A DNA stretch of 64,000 nucleotides from Mermis nigrescens (GCA_036768485.1 JAVLUZ010000273.1:2413669-2477668); one strand, 5' to 3'. Numbered from the stretch's first letter, positions 8,904 to 22,960 are shown. The notes: generated by a model from the letters alone, not told the origin. Translations and numbers: made by a program.

Positions 8904-9433
8904 TGATTTATACTTCAAGTGGCGAGCGAAGCAGCGAGAAATTGCAACAACGGCTGCCGCAGAAATTTCGCGCAAATTTATACTTCTGGCCAAGGCGCGG
9001 CAGCCGGCAAATTATTCGCCCCCGCAATTTGATATATACTTCACGCGGCCGCCGCGCCGCGGACTGATTCGCAAAAGTCTAGATTTTTTTCGCCGCTTTC
9101 CAATTTATTCTTCTACCGCGCCATAAGGAGTCAAAATTGTTATTTTTAGCTTTTTCGGCCATTTTTCTCCGAGGCCGCAAAAGTCAAGAAGCCCATTGCT
9201 CTGCGAATGCTAATGAGATTTCGAGCCGAGTGTCGACGTCAAATCATTTTGAATTTTAATGAAATATCGATTTGCGCAATAGGAGAACTCAGCGTCTTGA
9301 TTCTGCTGCAGTTCGCAGGAAGTATAAACGCAATGCGCGAAGCGGCTACGAGGTGGCAGTGAGGTGCCACCATGTCGCTGTTTTTTTGTCCACGCGGCGA
9401 GCTCGCCGCGTGAAGTATAAATCAAGCTTTAAT
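8904..9433. mobile_element. GC-rich MITE, family A, copy 1
   Basis: Terminal inverted repeats AGCCTGATTTATACTTCA and TGAAGTATAAATCAAGCT enclose GC-rich sequence of CGGCGAGCG and GCCGCGCCGCGG type. It is homologous throughout to 33019-33675. No coding frame is supported. A 2-bp TA or 3-bp duplication is possible but ambiguous here. Confidence 0.75.
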
Positions 9434-10518
9434 GTAATTCCAGAAAAATTATGCTCAATTTTAGTGAAACTGACTCAATTTCAGGACGATTTTGATCAAG
9501 GACAGGCAAAATTTAGCAGTAACTTGTACTTCAGGCACGTTGCAAGTGCTTTTTTGAATTCTAGTGCATTTCTTATTTATTTTATGTTAGAAAATATACA
9601 AAGCGCAAATAGTTTTTGAAAATGTGTTTTATGTCTCATCCCTTTAGTTAATTAAATTGCACTTTTCTAGATATTCAGGATAATTTTATCATGGATGTCT
9701 CAAGTAGCCCCACCTGAGGGTTACTAGAGATGCAAACATTATTTTCTGAAAAAAAATTCTTCTTTCATGTTTTGATTTTCTGCACTTTTTGAGTACACAT
9801 TTTGCGGGAATTGGCGCAATATTGACTTTTTACAGCACTTTTTTGTAAAGTAACTGTAAATGAAATTTGTCTCAAATAGCCCTGTTGTATGGTTTCTGCA
9901 GAGTTTAAACCTCATTTTCCTGATTTGCATAAATATTATCATACCTGCGTGCTGCATTGTAGTTTATTTGAGCTTGGGTTTGTGGTTCTCGAAATGGCGT
10001 TACAATCCAAGGCTTACAGGGGTATACACTCTCCCTATGAATAATACCGACGTCCCGTCCATGTTCAAATTGATAATCAATGGAGCACTGTAACTACACA
10101 AAAAAGCAATATGAGTTGATCCAGGCCATTTAGCATAAACGTTTAGAAATCGACATTTGCTGTTCAGAAAGCATTGTATATTAAGCGAAGGATAAAATTT
10201 TCATTCCATATATTTATTTTCGTTGACAGAAGGGCACTGGATACGGATTTGGATTCCATCTACTGCATCGAGAGCACCAGTAAAATAAGCTTTGATTAGA
10301 GAAATTCTGATTTTTAACAGATTTTGCGCCTTTAGGCATATGCGTAGGTAGCTCTTTCTTAGTCCCTTCCTTTTACATCCTCAATAATCCACAATCCCAA
10401 GTAAATTCGTCTTTTCCGTTCCATCAATGCATTCTTTGCTAGTAACAAATGGAAGACTGCAATTTTTTTGTAGGTTAACAATAAATTACCTGACTAAATT
10501 GTTGCTCTTATTTGCAGC
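9434..10518. other. No feature seen
   Basis: AT-rich sequence with short frames only; nothing coding or repetitive that I can support, apart from a possible splice acceptor at its right edge. Confidence 0.5.
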
Positions 10519-11117
10519 AACCTTGCAAGTTCAAGCTTCGCGCGTTGTCAAGACGTTGATTTGTCCCATGTGTTTTATGTGCGAGAATGAAGAACCTGTG
10601 TGTTGCTTTTATTGCAAAAAATTTAAGGGTTGCCAAACTTGCTTCAATCGCATCAGGAAGGAGCAGCGCTGCTGCTCACTCTGCAATAAAACGAGTTGTA
10701 GTGCAATGCCAGGATTGCGCCCTTTGTTCGGACCAGAAAGTAAGTGGTATAAAGTGAAAAGAAAACGTCCTTTATACAAATTTTGACACGAATTTTTGCT
10801 TAACAGGATGGCGCCACGTAAATTTGGATTCTAATATTCCGTATTCAGTCATTAACTATTTCGGTGGTGGCGGTGCGCTATCCATGCTTAAATCTGGATA
10901 TGTATATGTGGACTGCGAGCTTCGTAATACAATGGAGCAAATGTGGTTATTCAACAGCACCGAAGGGACGATCAGAAACTACGCGTACCCTGAATTCAGT
11001 CTCAAAGAAAATGGTCGCTTCCTCGTTCGTCCCGTTCGTCGAGATGTTTATCTGGGAGACCACTACGAAATCGTAATGCAGATGAAAACTTTGTTTTTTA
11101 TCAAGCAAAACGTATGA
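10519..11117 (+). CDS. RING-like Cys-rich protein, two candidate exons
   Basis: Exon 1 (10519-10739) follows an acceptor (TTATTTGCAG). It encodes a cysteine-rich module of RING-like spacing: CPMC, CENE, CCFYCKKFKGCQTC, CCSLCNKTSC. Exon 2 (10807-11117) follows a 67-bp intron with donor AAA|GTAAGT and acceptor TTAACAG. The reading phase is kept across the join. Exon 2 contains WLFNSTEGTIRN, which is reminiscent of ricin-type beta-trefoil repeats, but this is weak. RING proteins commonly act as ubiquitin ligases. The 5' end of the gene is not seen. It could be a host gene fragment or pseudogene. Confidence 0.4.
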
Positions 11118-11155
11118 AGGCGACATGATTCTGTAGGTGCTTGCAGGGCCATAAC

Positions 11156-11297
11156 CATACGTGGGTAGCAAGGAAATTCTGGGAGAGGGTTAAGATGTAG
11201 AACATCGCCGAAAATGTTTAGTCTACAGGAATCTGGGGGTTTTAACTTCTAATAGGGTACACCCCCATTCCCAAACCCCTCCCCGCGCCCATGTTTG
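11156..11297. mobile_element. hAT MITE, family B, short form
   Basis: Starts CATACGTGGGTAGCAAGG and ends CGCGCCCATGTTTG. It is flanked by GCCATAAC and GCCATAAT (8 bp, one mismatch). Only 142 bp, the same size class as 63068-63215. Confidence 0.65.
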
Positions 11298-11305
11298 GCC
11301 ATAAT

Positions 11306-14278
11306 TGGGAATTTATTTCGAGACGGTTTAAACCTATTGGAGATAAATATCTTATAGAGCGTTAGTCATAAGTTCTGCAAGAGTAAGGAAGTTTTTTTAG
11401 CATCTAAGGCGAATTCTGTACAGATATCAAAAAATTTCTTTTAGATTATTTCCCGTATTTTCAGACAGAATACAAAAATTTTTCCTCAAGCAGTTTACAT
11501 GAATGATTTTTTAGCAATTGATACGAGCTTTACTCTATGAAATTTTGAAGTTTCTACACCCTATTAAAAGAATCATGTGCCTAGAAATTCGGCACTTATA
11601 AAGGTGGCTTTAAAATCGAAATTTATGTAATTTTTCATTTTTATATAATTTTATAATAAAACTTTACATGCCTATCTTGTGTATTTCACGATTCTTAAAT
11701 CAGTTTAAACCAATTTTGTAGTCAATTCACATGGATAAAAAAATTCGCTTTGCATAAAGTTCTAAAATTTGGATTACAGTCATTGTGCTCAATTTTTTTA
11801 TAAGCAAAGCTGGACTTTCTGATAACGAACACTAATAAAAAATAAGAAATCCGGTGTCATGTGTTAAAAATCCCGGGTTTTCAAATGTCCGATAGACAAT
11901 TTAACACGTGGCATGGCAATGCTCATATTAAAGTCTCCGAGCAGTCAATCATCCTTAATTTGGATAGTCTACATGTCTCGCTGTATGACTAATATTAATT
12001 AACTAGTAATTGTTTATCTTTATTTCACGCTAAATTTGATGAGCACAATAGAAAAACAAAAAAATGACTCAAATCAATCAAGGGACGGAACAAAGGAATG
12101 TCACTCGAATAAAGCCAATAAACAGAATAATAAAAGAAGCACAGAAGTTGATTTTCTATTATCCACTCAATGTTTTAAAACGAGTTTTTAGTGATTACTT
12201 GACGCAAAGATACTCGGCTGCTGATTGTAAGGTTATTGCAAAATTTTACATAATGGAAAGAACAGTGACTGGCGGCGCTATACGCCGTAAATTTTGACGT
12301 TTTTCCAATTTAAACTTAATTTATACCGCTTAAACAAACAAAACAGACAAACTAATGATTGCGCGAAAGGCCAAAAATTTTTAGAAATTCCTGGCCTGTT
12401 TTCCCTCAAATCTCGTTGCACATGTACAATGGGATTTTACGGCAGCGGGGAACTGGGGTGGCGCGCTCAAACGTTTCCAGTGGGGTCCGTGGCAGAGTCT
12501 TGAGAAATTTTAAAAAAAATAGCATTTCAATGTTTAATAGTAACGTCAAGTTTTTCGCAAAATCGGCCAGATCTCGATTCTAAATCAAGCCTAAAAACAC
12601 TTAAAATTAATGAAGTCCTACACTGCGCAAAACTTATGAGCTGTAATGCATTTTTCGACCTCTACTAATTACATAGCGCAGCAACGGGTCGCTGCCAATA
12701 AAATATAGAAAGATGAGTCAATGAAAATTATCTTCTTACCGTCTTCAGGCCCGTTTGTGGCCTTCTTTTTAACAAAATGCAATTCAGAAATCAAGAAAAT
12801 GAGCATAAATATAAGAAAATTTAGAAAATCCTTTTATTTAAAAGAGGATTATGTGTACGTGTAAAGGAAGATAAACGAAATGTCACGCCCAAATTTCGCG
12901 TCACTAAATTATTCGCTCTTTATAGCTTAATTTCACTTATTTATCTTCAATTCTTCTTATTGAAGTTTGCACAATTTGTCGTAAGCTAGGTTCGGGGTTG
13001 ATTCTCCTATGTATTGAAGAAAAACAACAACAATTTGAGAATTTGTGATTTTATCGGAAATCAAAATTTATACAATTTCTGAATACGTTGGTGTTAAACG
13101 CGCTCCAAAATACTAGCGAACTTAAGGCGTAACTTGTAGGTACGAATTGCGCAAGCTATGATAGCTAAAGCGTCAGAGATTATGATTTTTCTACATATGC
13201 AATAATGCTGACACCGGGACTTCAGGCAAGGACTACGCAATGACCAGACACTAAGACAAAGGTAGGAAGAGCCAAAGCTTTGAGTCGCGCCGCTTTTATA
13301 GTAAAATCGGCGGGCGCACATGGTGTTGTTTTGATGACTCATTTTTGGCTATATTCTGCTCACCTGTTCTCACGTTTGCATCTGTCTGCATATATGCGCG
13401 TTTTTCGTCAACTTACATCTTATGCTTTTGACTTCAAGTAATCTTTTCGATAACTTACTCACATGACCCAAAAATTAGTAATTAATGTCAGTTGTTTGGG
13501 TATGTTTTGCGCGCAGTCTCGTGTTTTCTGATTTTCTTAGTGTGGGAAGCTTAATTAATCTTAAGTTTCCATTCTTGTCTCACGGATGTCTTCTCTGTCT
13601 GGTTCTTAACACCGTTTTCAACTGGTTTGACCATGCTATTGCATAGAACCGCTTTGTTAGCCTTCGATTTTGCCTTTTCGCATATTTACATAAACATGAA
13701 CGCTAATAGTATAATTACATTTTTTGGAAAGAATATAAGACATTATGAATAAGCGTTTTCGAAAACTTAACGATTTAAATTAAAACATTAGATTTTGCGT
13801 ATATTATATCATGAGTAAAAATAAACAGAATGTTCGTAATATTATTAAAAGATCATATTACATTAAAATACAATGCTTACATATTCTTTTTGTCCATATT
13901 GGAGGCTTAAAATCGCGTCGATCGTGACAGAAAGCAGAGAATAGACACACTGGTATACAATCATTTTCGCACTTTTACATTTATCCTCAACATGCACGAG
14001 CAGTTTCATTCATCGAACAAATAGTGCATTAAATTACTGTAGTAATGTGAAGTACTGTATTTTTTAGCTGATTCAAGCTTTCAAATTCATTGAATTCATA
14101 TAGCAATAAATAGGGACTCGGCGCGAAATGCCGGAAAATTTCGACGTTTACGCCTTTGTGAACTCAGTTTTCCGGACACACATTATTGCAAAAGAAACAT
14201 CAATAATATTTCTAAAAAATTCCGGTGAGGGGGGCATGTGCCGCCAATCTACCCCCTGGCTACACCTATTGTCTTACG
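11306..14278. other. No gene seen
   Basis: AT-rich unique sequence. Short frames exist, for example at 12064-12297, but without family resemblance, splice sites or promoter context that would support them. Confidence 0.5.
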
Positions 14279-14561
14279 CACACCTGGGCGTGGGGGACGG
14301 TTTAGAGGGGGAGGTAAAAAAAATTGAAATATTAACTTAAAATATTAAATTTGAAATTAAAAATAATTAAAATACCCACCTCCCAGAATTCAATTTTGAA
14401 CTTATTCTGTTTTTTTCGAAATTTTTTGATACCAATGGATAGTGCTCGATGAAAAACGTTAAAAAATGGTGTTTTTCCGCCATATCACCATTTTTAGGGC
14501 CTTTTTTGACCTTTGAAGTATCTTGCATCCCCCCCCAGAATTCTGGTGCTGCCCACGTATG
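14279..14561. mobile_element. hAT MITE, family B, with 8-bp duplication GTCTTACG
   Basis: Starts CACACCTGGGCGTGGG and ends GCCCACGTATG (imperfect inverted ends). Perfect 8-bp duplications GTCTTACG at 14271-14278 and 14562-14569 place it in the hAT superfamily. Confidence 0.88.
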
Positions 14562-15023
14562 GTCTTACGACAACCCAATTATTTACCTGTTAGAATTACC
14601 CCGTTTCCGTCGATGGTTTCTTCACCCTTGGCAGGCATACCTGCATAATCCGGATTTCTGAATCTCCTGAAGGTTCTCAACCATCCAGAAATTTTTTTTG
14701 CCCCTTCTCTCAAATTTATGATTTTCTGGAAGGTCTGCTTTTTGTTAGCTCAAAAGCATAAATTTTATCGCTTCCTGTCGTTTACTCAGTTTTAACTATG
14801 ATTTCTTTAATTTATTCGATTTTTTTATGTTTTCTTAATTTTTTCAATGATTTTTAGGGGGGGGTTGTTGTGCAAAATGAATTACAATAAAGGTTTCATT
14901 TCATAGTGGACGAATTGCTGAGGCGATTGATATGCAAAACATTCTCCTTATTCGTCCTTGCCCTTTCGTTTAATGCCAAAGTTTCGAGATAAGTAGATCG
15001 CTGAAAATATAGATTATTTGCAG

Positions 15024-15225
15024 ATTTTAACGAATTACGATGGCGAAGACCGTTTTCTTTACCATAATGCAACAACGGAATCATATATACTCGATATTGG
15101 CAGCTGGCGTTATCTTTCCCTGCGCAGAGACTTATTTGGTTCTTTCGACACTACACCCTCTACGACTTTTTCAATATCTTGGAACTTGTTCGGAACGTTT
15201 CAATCTAAATGGAAAATAATCAGAA
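15024..15225 (+). CDS. Candidate exon, unknown product
   Basis: A 202-bp open stretch lies between a good acceptor (ATTATTTGCAG) and a good donor (CAGAA|GTAAGT). The peptide (NYDGEDRFLYHNATTESY near its start, FQSKWKII near its end) has complex composition unlike random AT-rich frames. It is on the same strand as the RING-like exons 4 kb upstream and could belong to that gene. I do not recognise the domain with confidence. Confidence 0.3.
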
Positions 15226-15229
15226 GTAA

Positions 15230-17780
15230 GTAAATCTGTCAAAAGGCGAGTATATAGTAGCGTAGGTAATGCCTGGGAGAGCTGGGCTTTCCAAATTTTT
15301 AAGAAGCTATCGTATTACTACATCAAACTAGGCCCTCTACATTAAAGCGAATATTCGAACGTAAGATGTAAACGAATGTAAGATACACGAATGAATGTCA
15401 TAAAAACATTATTAAACTAAATAATATGTTCGTCTATCATTATGAAGTAAATTATACTCCGTGCGGACTAAATCAGATTACTTAAAGGTAAGCTTACAAA
15501 ATGATACGTTAAAGCAAATAACGACTAGAACTGTCGTTGCAGTAGAAATCCCCAAATCGTTTTGATGTTATGACTCCTAATAAGCTAATCTAGCATTTCT
15601 TGTACCTACATAAAACAAGTGGGCAAGCGAGCGCAGGGGCGCATCAAAGTTCAGCGTTAACGAAAAACGATAGGTATTGTTACCCGAACTTTTCAATAAG
15701 CAGTCGAAAACAAATCCGAAAATTCGTTATTTACTTTGCCAAATTGCGTTTTTGCCGTTTACCATTGTCTATTTTTTAAAACTGTATTATAGATATATTC
15801 GGAGAATTGTAAAATTTCGGAATTTTTCGGCGAACAACAGGGCTAATTTTTTAACTCCAACAAAAATAAAAATTTGTGAAATCTAAGTAGATGATGCTAG
15901 ACTTTAATTATTGTAATGTAATAAGCCGATCAAAACATTGGACGTTTAGCATCAAATATAGTCTTTTGGTCGCTCCATAGCTGACTGTCCAGAATGTTTA
16001 CTTCTCACTAGAACATGCCTGACTTCTAAATCTAACGTGGTAAACAGGCAGCTGTGACGACTAGATGAGTGATCTGGTCAGCCTGCTCCACTTTGATATG
16101 GATAAGATAATAAATTAGACCTTTTGAACAGCTTCCTCGCCACCGTTTTTTAGCCGATCTATAAATAGCTGCAGTAACGAATTTTTATATACAACTAGCT
16201 TATGACTTCTTGTCTTTAAACCTACAAAATAATATATTGTAATATATAAAATAATATATAAAAAATAATATACACTGTATCTTTATTCCGTCTCTCAAAA
16301 AAGCGTGGTGGGGAAATTATTAAAACGTTCCCATAACTTACGTAATGATAACGTTTTTAAGAGGTATGTACTCTCTTTTCCACTTACATTGATCTTAGAA
16401 AGGAAGGATTATTTACTTCCTAAGATCGATTAGGAGAAGGGATGGAGACAAACAGATGGACGCGAGGGATCTCTCTGCTGCACCCACCAAGAATCTAAAA
16501 AAGCCTCCATAAATCTATAAACCACCCAGAAATAAATTTTTGACAACTGTGCCCAATCAGATCTCTAGAATTTACTCGCGGTCCAAGTACATATAGGCAG
16601 CAAACGGCACCTAACCTAATATAATTTGCGTGTGTGAGCTTGATATAAATTATTGACATAATTGTTGGCGTGAATTTTGTTCTGAATATATAACATTTGT
16701 TCAGACGACGGAGACTTCAGGCCCTTGCTAATATTTTCGAAATCAAGACCTTCTGATATGAGCACGTTTATCCTTACCTCAGCTAAGTTTCCTTAATTTG
16801 GGCATATAGTAGGCTCTATCGCGTCAATCTCTTTTACGGCTCCAATGTAGCTCCAAGTGTACGAATTTAGTACCAAAAATTTTAGTCATCTTTGTCGTAA
16901 ATGGGTAGGATTCAATTCTGGGGTTCCTCTGGTCAGGTCTAGAATTTAAAGCAGCAAAAAAGTCGAACAATTTGTGCTACGGCTATTATACACTATTTTA
17001 AGGAGTTCTCATAAGCTCTATCGTGACATCGAAAATCGCTAAAACCGATGAAGCATTACAAAAGTTTAAACTGGAGTCTTACGAATTTTGTTAAAGCTTT
17101 TTAGATTCTGAGAGGCGCCTTATTTCGGCTCACAAAAATGATGCACTGTAAACCTCGATAGCTTTAAAGCCTTGAAAAAATTTTAAGTTCCTAAACATTT
17201 TTGAAGTAATTGTTGCACCAGTAATTATCCTGAATCAAATCAGATAACAGAAAGTAAGGATGGGTTAATGCACTAAAACAAATAAGTATCCTACATGTAT
17301 AATTCTTAGTCGACTCAGGTTGATTACAACATTCTACGAAAGTATTGAAAATTGCATTCCTTGCGCCAAGATTCAGTGAATTAAACTAGGTTCACGAGAA
17401 TGTAGGTACCAGACATGCACATCATCAGAGTTATACGACAAATGAAATTTTGATATGCCTTTTTAGACCCAGAAATGATGGGTACGTGTCAAAATCATCG
17501 TTTTAGCGACTCTGACAATGCTCTATCTTTTTAAACCATAAAAACGTAAGACAATCTTTAAAAAACAAAAAAGTCGAATGTATTGAACAAATTATGGTAA
17601 ACACATGAGTATGTACCTCGGCGCAAAGCGACGAAAATTCAACACTTTAAGCAAATATCTAGCTAAAAACGCCATTTCAATGAATTTTCAGGAGATTATG
17701 GGAAACTTCAGATAAATCGCGAATTCTGGGGTAGGGTGAAAAAATTTCTGCTGGGGAGGGGGTGAAGATGTGTTTCGGGG
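15230..17780. other. No feature seen
   Basis: AT-rich, including a simple AT stretch near 16225-16275. No supported gene or repeat. Confidence 0.5.
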
Positions 17781-17788
17781 GTTGAAAC

Positions 17789-18053
17789 CACACCTGGGCG
17801 TGGGGGGGTTTGGGGGTATGCACCCCCCCAGAAACCAAAATACCCCCCCCAGAAATCAAAATACCCCCCCCCAGAATTCAATTTTTATAAATTTTTTTCG
17901 TTTTTTTCGCAATTTTTTGATGCCAATGGATAGTGCTTGATGAGAAACGTCGAAAAATGGTGTTTTTATCGCCATACCACCATTTTTAAGGCCATTTTTC
18001 GACCTTCAAAAAAATCTTGCACCCCCCCAGAATTTTCTTGCTGCCCACGTATG
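17789..18053. mobile_element. hAT MITE, family B, with 8-bp duplication GTTGAAAC
   Basis: Full copy from CACACCTGGGCGTGGG to GCCCACGTATG, flanked by perfect GTTGAAAC at 17781-17788 and 18054-18061. Confidence 0.9.
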
Positions 18054-18061
18054 GTTGAAAC

Positions 18062-21000
18062 CCTCCTACTTATATTGTGTGGTATGGGTACCACTTCAGA
18101 GATTTTGTAAGACTAATAATATAAGAATCGGGAAGATATTAACCCTATTACTTTATAAGAGTATTATTTAACGATTTGTGTAAATATTATATAGGGAATA
18201 GTTAACATACAAAACTATTATTTGCAAATTACTATTGCAGAAGATTGAAATAAATCATACATACGTCTATTTGCATGTTCTGATTCAGAACGGTTTGTTG
18301 GTCGTAGACGTCGATACAATATTTGATTCTCAACGAATACTCGTTGATGATCTTTGCATGCTGACTTTATTTTTAGATAAGGCTGAGTAATTTTTATCAT
18401 AAAAATGTAATCATTCTGGTCTTTGTTTCCAGGATATAAGCCATAATTATCGTAATAAAGCATTGTTGTCAACAATTGTGTTATATTTCTATAGAGAAAA
18501 CAGCGGTCTATCAATATTCTATCCTTTCTACATAGAATTCTTTTGGATAGGATAAATTTATGTTTCCAGTTATTTTAAAATTTGACATTGTTGCTTGGAG
18601 TGATATTGTTAACATTTGACATTATAGCTTGGAGTGATATCGTGATTAAGAGAATAAAGGAGACTTCGATGAATCGTGATTAATCTAAAGACTGCAAAAT
18701 AGCAGAAAGCTTTCAAATTAGAAAAGAGAAAAATATTTATGACTTTAAGCTGTTCCATAAAAATTTCTGGACGTAAATTAGGTCAGCAAACGCACCTTAC
18801 GTGTGGGAATAGCCATACTTTCATATATTGTTGAGTCAGTAAATGCAGATAATTTGTGGAAAAAGTTACGAAGATGCATTAGGTAAATTTGTTCATGCTT
18901 GAGGAAACATTCCAAGGAATAACCTTAGAAAAAGAAGAAATAATATAAAACCTAAAATCGCTGATGCAAATCAGATATAAGCATATTTTTTGGATATGAT
19001 ATATTATTTTGTATTGATTTCGTCTGATAAGTGCCTATCTTTTCTAGGTAATCAATGTCTTTCTTAATTAATTTTGCCTTCTCTCGAACCAGCGCGACAA
19101 TATTTAGGTATCATATAAGTGCAAGCAGGCTGGCAAAAAATGTTCTGATATACTAGAAAGGACAAATATACTTGGGAACACGCATTATAGAGGACATAAA
19201 AGATGAGTACTAGGAAAAATTCACTTAGCGTGCAAAAATCATTAGAATCTGCTTAAAACATGTGAATTCCCTAAGACATCTCACAGTCAGTAAACATGAA
19301 CGATTACATGCCAAACGTCCAAGAAAGTGGAGAATAGAATTGTTCTTGGATATCAGCAGTATCATTCTTTAAGACCTTATTGAAACAAATCAAAAAATTC
19401 AAAGTTATATTCGTACTTTCAATATTGCAGAGAAGAGTTACAAGGCTTCCGGTCTAAAATTTTTATTTGGAAATCAAGTTTAGACATTCCCTTTATGTAA
19501 ACAAAATCTAGAGCCAGATTTACAATGGAAAATAATTCGAAAAAAAAATATTATTCACAACGTTATGAAACTAGAGTTATTTTTTGGTTTAAACTTTAGA
19601 CGACCACAAAGTATAAATATAATTAAAGATCAAATTCGTAATCCCTATTTTAACGAGAACAGTTAAAGAAAACTTGTTCTACAACGCTTTGGAATTTATT
19701 TTTAGTGTATACATTACACAAACATTGCATGTGAAGGCAATTCAAGCTTAAGTTTGTAATCCTGATTATACAGAGGACATTAACTGCATTTATTTTTAAG
19801 TGTTTACTTTACGCAACTGCTGAACATAAAAGAAATTAATGGTCAGATTTGTAATCCTGAGTTTTGGAAAACATTTCGGGTGCTGGGCATAGAAGAAACT
19901 TCAGATTCGTAATCCTGAATTTTAGAAAAGATTTCGGGGAAAAAGTAGGCTCCTGCAACGCTCTGAAATTAAAGTTAATTTTTAGGGTAAGCTATACAAA
20001 ATTACTGTATTTAAAGGAGACTTAAAATCAAATTTGTAATCCCAACATAAGGGAAACATGTTTAAATAAAACAATTATTTTTTGCAAAGCTCTGGCAGTA
20101 AAGTTTATTTTTTGTGTAAACCTTACACTTATACGATAAATCAATATATGAAGTAATTGAAGCGTTCTCTCTGGTCTACCGCTTAATTATATACAGTGGA
20201 AGGAAGTCAATTGCTGTAAGACTTTATCCCAGTCGATTCAAGTCACAGCAAAGATGTACAGCATAGCAGATCTGAGGGGAGGGGGCTCAGGCGGTCAGGG
20301 TATGGGTCTGAAATCAAACATTTTTTGGGCTAAAATGACCTCAAAAAGTGGTGCAAGGGCTAAAATAGCGTTAAAACTTATTACATAGTGTATGGTCAAT
20401 TTTAAGCATTTTTAAAGCAGATTTTTCATTTTCTTGGTTTGTGGCCTTTATTTTGTAGAATTTTTCCCGTGAAATTTTCAACTTTTTATATTCGGAGGGT
20501 TAGACCCCCAAACTCCCCCATGTGCATGTCTGCATCAGAGCATTGTCACTCCAGCAAAGATTATATGTAAGCAGATCAAATACCTGAATTTTGAATAGAC
20601 GAAATGTCTGCTAATCATTTGAAAAAACCATCAAAATACTCATTTTTCATAGAGTTATGTATGACAATAGATGCAATGTCATTAAAATTTCGAAAAGCTG
20701 AGTAACTTTTTTCAAAATTTGAGCATGCTATTTTTGCAATACGCTTCAAAGACATTGGCACACAGTCACTCATTTATTACGAAAAATGAGACTAGTATCA
20801 TTCAAAAATCACTTTGAATTCTTTTCTAACCATTGATTTGATTCATCTTATTGGACGATAAAGTGGTAATAAAAAGGACGCTAATTCTGTGATATTAATG
20901 GTGAAAATCAAGCAAACTAGGTGACAAACGCATCGTTGTCTGCCTGCATGGAGAGAAGGAATAGGGACAGTGTTGGTTTGGACGGCGTCATGAAAGTGCG

Positions 21001-21118
21001 TCTAAAATGATTTCTCTGATTTTGCTTTAACGTTGTATTTTTGACCGTTGAACAGAATTATTTACTTTTGTTAACTAATTAAAGCAATCTAAAATTAATA
21101 GTATACGGCGCATTGCAA
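18062..21118. other. No supported gene
   Basis: AT-rich sequence. A minus-strand frame at 18218-18514 has mixed composition and an acceptor-like TTTTCTCTATAG at its start, but no donor or family resemblance, so I do not call it. The gypsy 5' LTR should end at about 21118, but I could not define its boundaries. Confidence 0.45.
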
Positions 21119-21120
21119 AA

Positions 21121-21131
21121 TGGAGGTCCCA
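21121..21131 (+). other. tRNA primer-binding site
   Basis: TGGAGGTCCCA matches the 3' end complement expected for a tRNA-Gln acceptor. The duplicate copy at 48190 has TGGAGGTCCCACGG. The tRNA identity is from memory. Confidence 0.55.
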
Positions 21132-21539
21132 TGGGGATAAGAACGAGAATGAACCTTGTTAATTAATTAGATAAAAACGAGAACAAACATCGTTAATTTG
21201 CGGTAATTATTGCATGATAACACGATTACGAAGTGTTACAGGAAAGGTTGAGAAATCAGAGAACGAAATGAGGAATCCAAATCCAAATCAGTAAATCAAG
21301 AAGTTGACTCTTTCGAACGTAATTTAGATTTAGCGCAGTGCTTACAACACTCAAAATTTTTACAACTCGCTCGCTGGCGATAAATCCATTTTGTGGCACA
21401 GCAGATAAAGAAATAATCGCATTTTTCTGAGGAATTCGATTCATTAGCAATAGCTGATAGTGCTACAAATGACAGTAAGTTGTCAATTCTGCCATTTTTC
21501 CTACACACCTATACAAGATCAGTCTTTAAAGACTTAGGC

Positions 21540-22200
21540 TCAGCCGCAGAAACGATTTATTCGGAAATTAAAAAGGCATTAACCGAAACATTTTTTGCCT
21601 CCTGGCTTTCAGAGACCAAACGATTTTAGATTTTCGAGAAATTCGACAAAAAGAAAATTAATCAATCGATCAATACGTATATAATTTGAGAAAATTGGCG
21701 AAGCGCGCATTTCCTAATTTATCGTTTGATCAGTTGGAAGATCAGCTAAGAGTTAGTTCCATCAAAGGGCTATTACCGAAACTGAAATCGCAAATACAGA
21801 TATTCAGCACGACAAAATCATATCAGCAGGCAATGAAGCTTGCGAAAAATGTGGAATATCCGCTAATTAGCGATCAAAGTACTGCAACAAACAGTATTAA
21901 TAAGGATACATCTATATTTAATTCATCAGTAACAGAATTATCTAAAGACGGTAAATAGATGAAGGGAAAACAGATAATTATACTAATTATGAACGCAGGA
22001 AACCAGCGGCGCCTCCAAATCGTTTCAATAATCGAAGTTTTAATACAAAAAAATCAGTACTATAATTCATGAAACAATTCGACGTATAAGAATGAAAAAA
22101 ATATTATGAGTGTGGAAAGATAGGATATCTCGCACGTGATTGTTGGTATCGAACAAGTAATTCGAGAAATTGTTCCTAGGATGAATTTAATTCGCCGCAT
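21540..22200 (+). pseudogene. gag: gypsy gag remnant
   Basis: The open frame 21686-21958 (RKLAKRAFPNLSFDQLEDQ) resembles a gag capsid C-terminal segment. A degenerate CCHC knuckle follows near 22102-22145 (ECGKIGYLARDC), in which the first Cys and the His are both replaced by Tyr. Stops and shifts are frequent. Gag would package the retroelement RNA. Confidence 0.65.
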
Positions 22201-22624
22201 TTTGATTAAAAGCGCGTAATTCAGCTTTGTTCAACTATTCCTCGATAAGGAATTCTAGTAAGAGGCACAATAGCAGCAGTGAAAATGAAGAAGCTGATGC
22301 AGAAACATCAGATGTAAGTTCGAATCCGGAGGGAGCGTTAAAAAGTATACTAAAAATCATGGATTGAACTGATATCGATTATTATCATGTACATAACTTT
22401 TTGCGAAGATCTTATGGCATGGCTGCAGCAACAGTCAAATATAAGAATTCTCACTGGATTCCTTACGAAGATTTAACATGAATAAGAAGAAATATCTGAA
22501 TTCTAATATAAAGAAAGCGGTAAATTATGAAATAAAACTGCGCGAGTATAATTTGAACCATCAAGCAGCGATAAGAAGACATATTCTTATTCTAAATGTA
22601 AAAATGTATGCAAAAACACGTAAA

Positions 22625-22960
22625 TTCCTTTGCCACTGATAGACATATCTGTGAATAATTTTTCAATGACAGCCTTAATTGATACTGGCTCACAAATAAC
22701 TTAATTACGAAGTCATTTGTTGAAAATACGCTGAAAATCAATCTACCTTAATCTAAAGCGTAAGATTCAGGAATTTCGGTCGATGGAACGCGTTTCCAAA
22801 TACTCGCTATGTTGCCCTTTCACTTAAGATTAATGACATGCTGGTGTAATTAATCATTTACCATAAACTACATTACTTGCTTCTGATTTGATGAAGAAAT
22901 ATTGTGCAAGCATTGAACCCTATCAGGACTGCAAAAAAATCGGACAGGAAGAAATCTCGA
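22625..22960 (+). pseudogene. gypsy aspartic protease remnant
   Basis: Retropepsin active-site motif ALIDTGSQIT, with Asp-Thr-Gly-Ser at 22681-22692. The rest of the domain is shifted and stopped. It would process Gag-Pol. Confidence 0.6.

Noticed and set aside
10740..10786. KRKRPLYK peptide shared by the frame over the RING exon and the Harbinger transposase start
   Set aside because: In the first case it falls inside the intron and is most likely coincidence.
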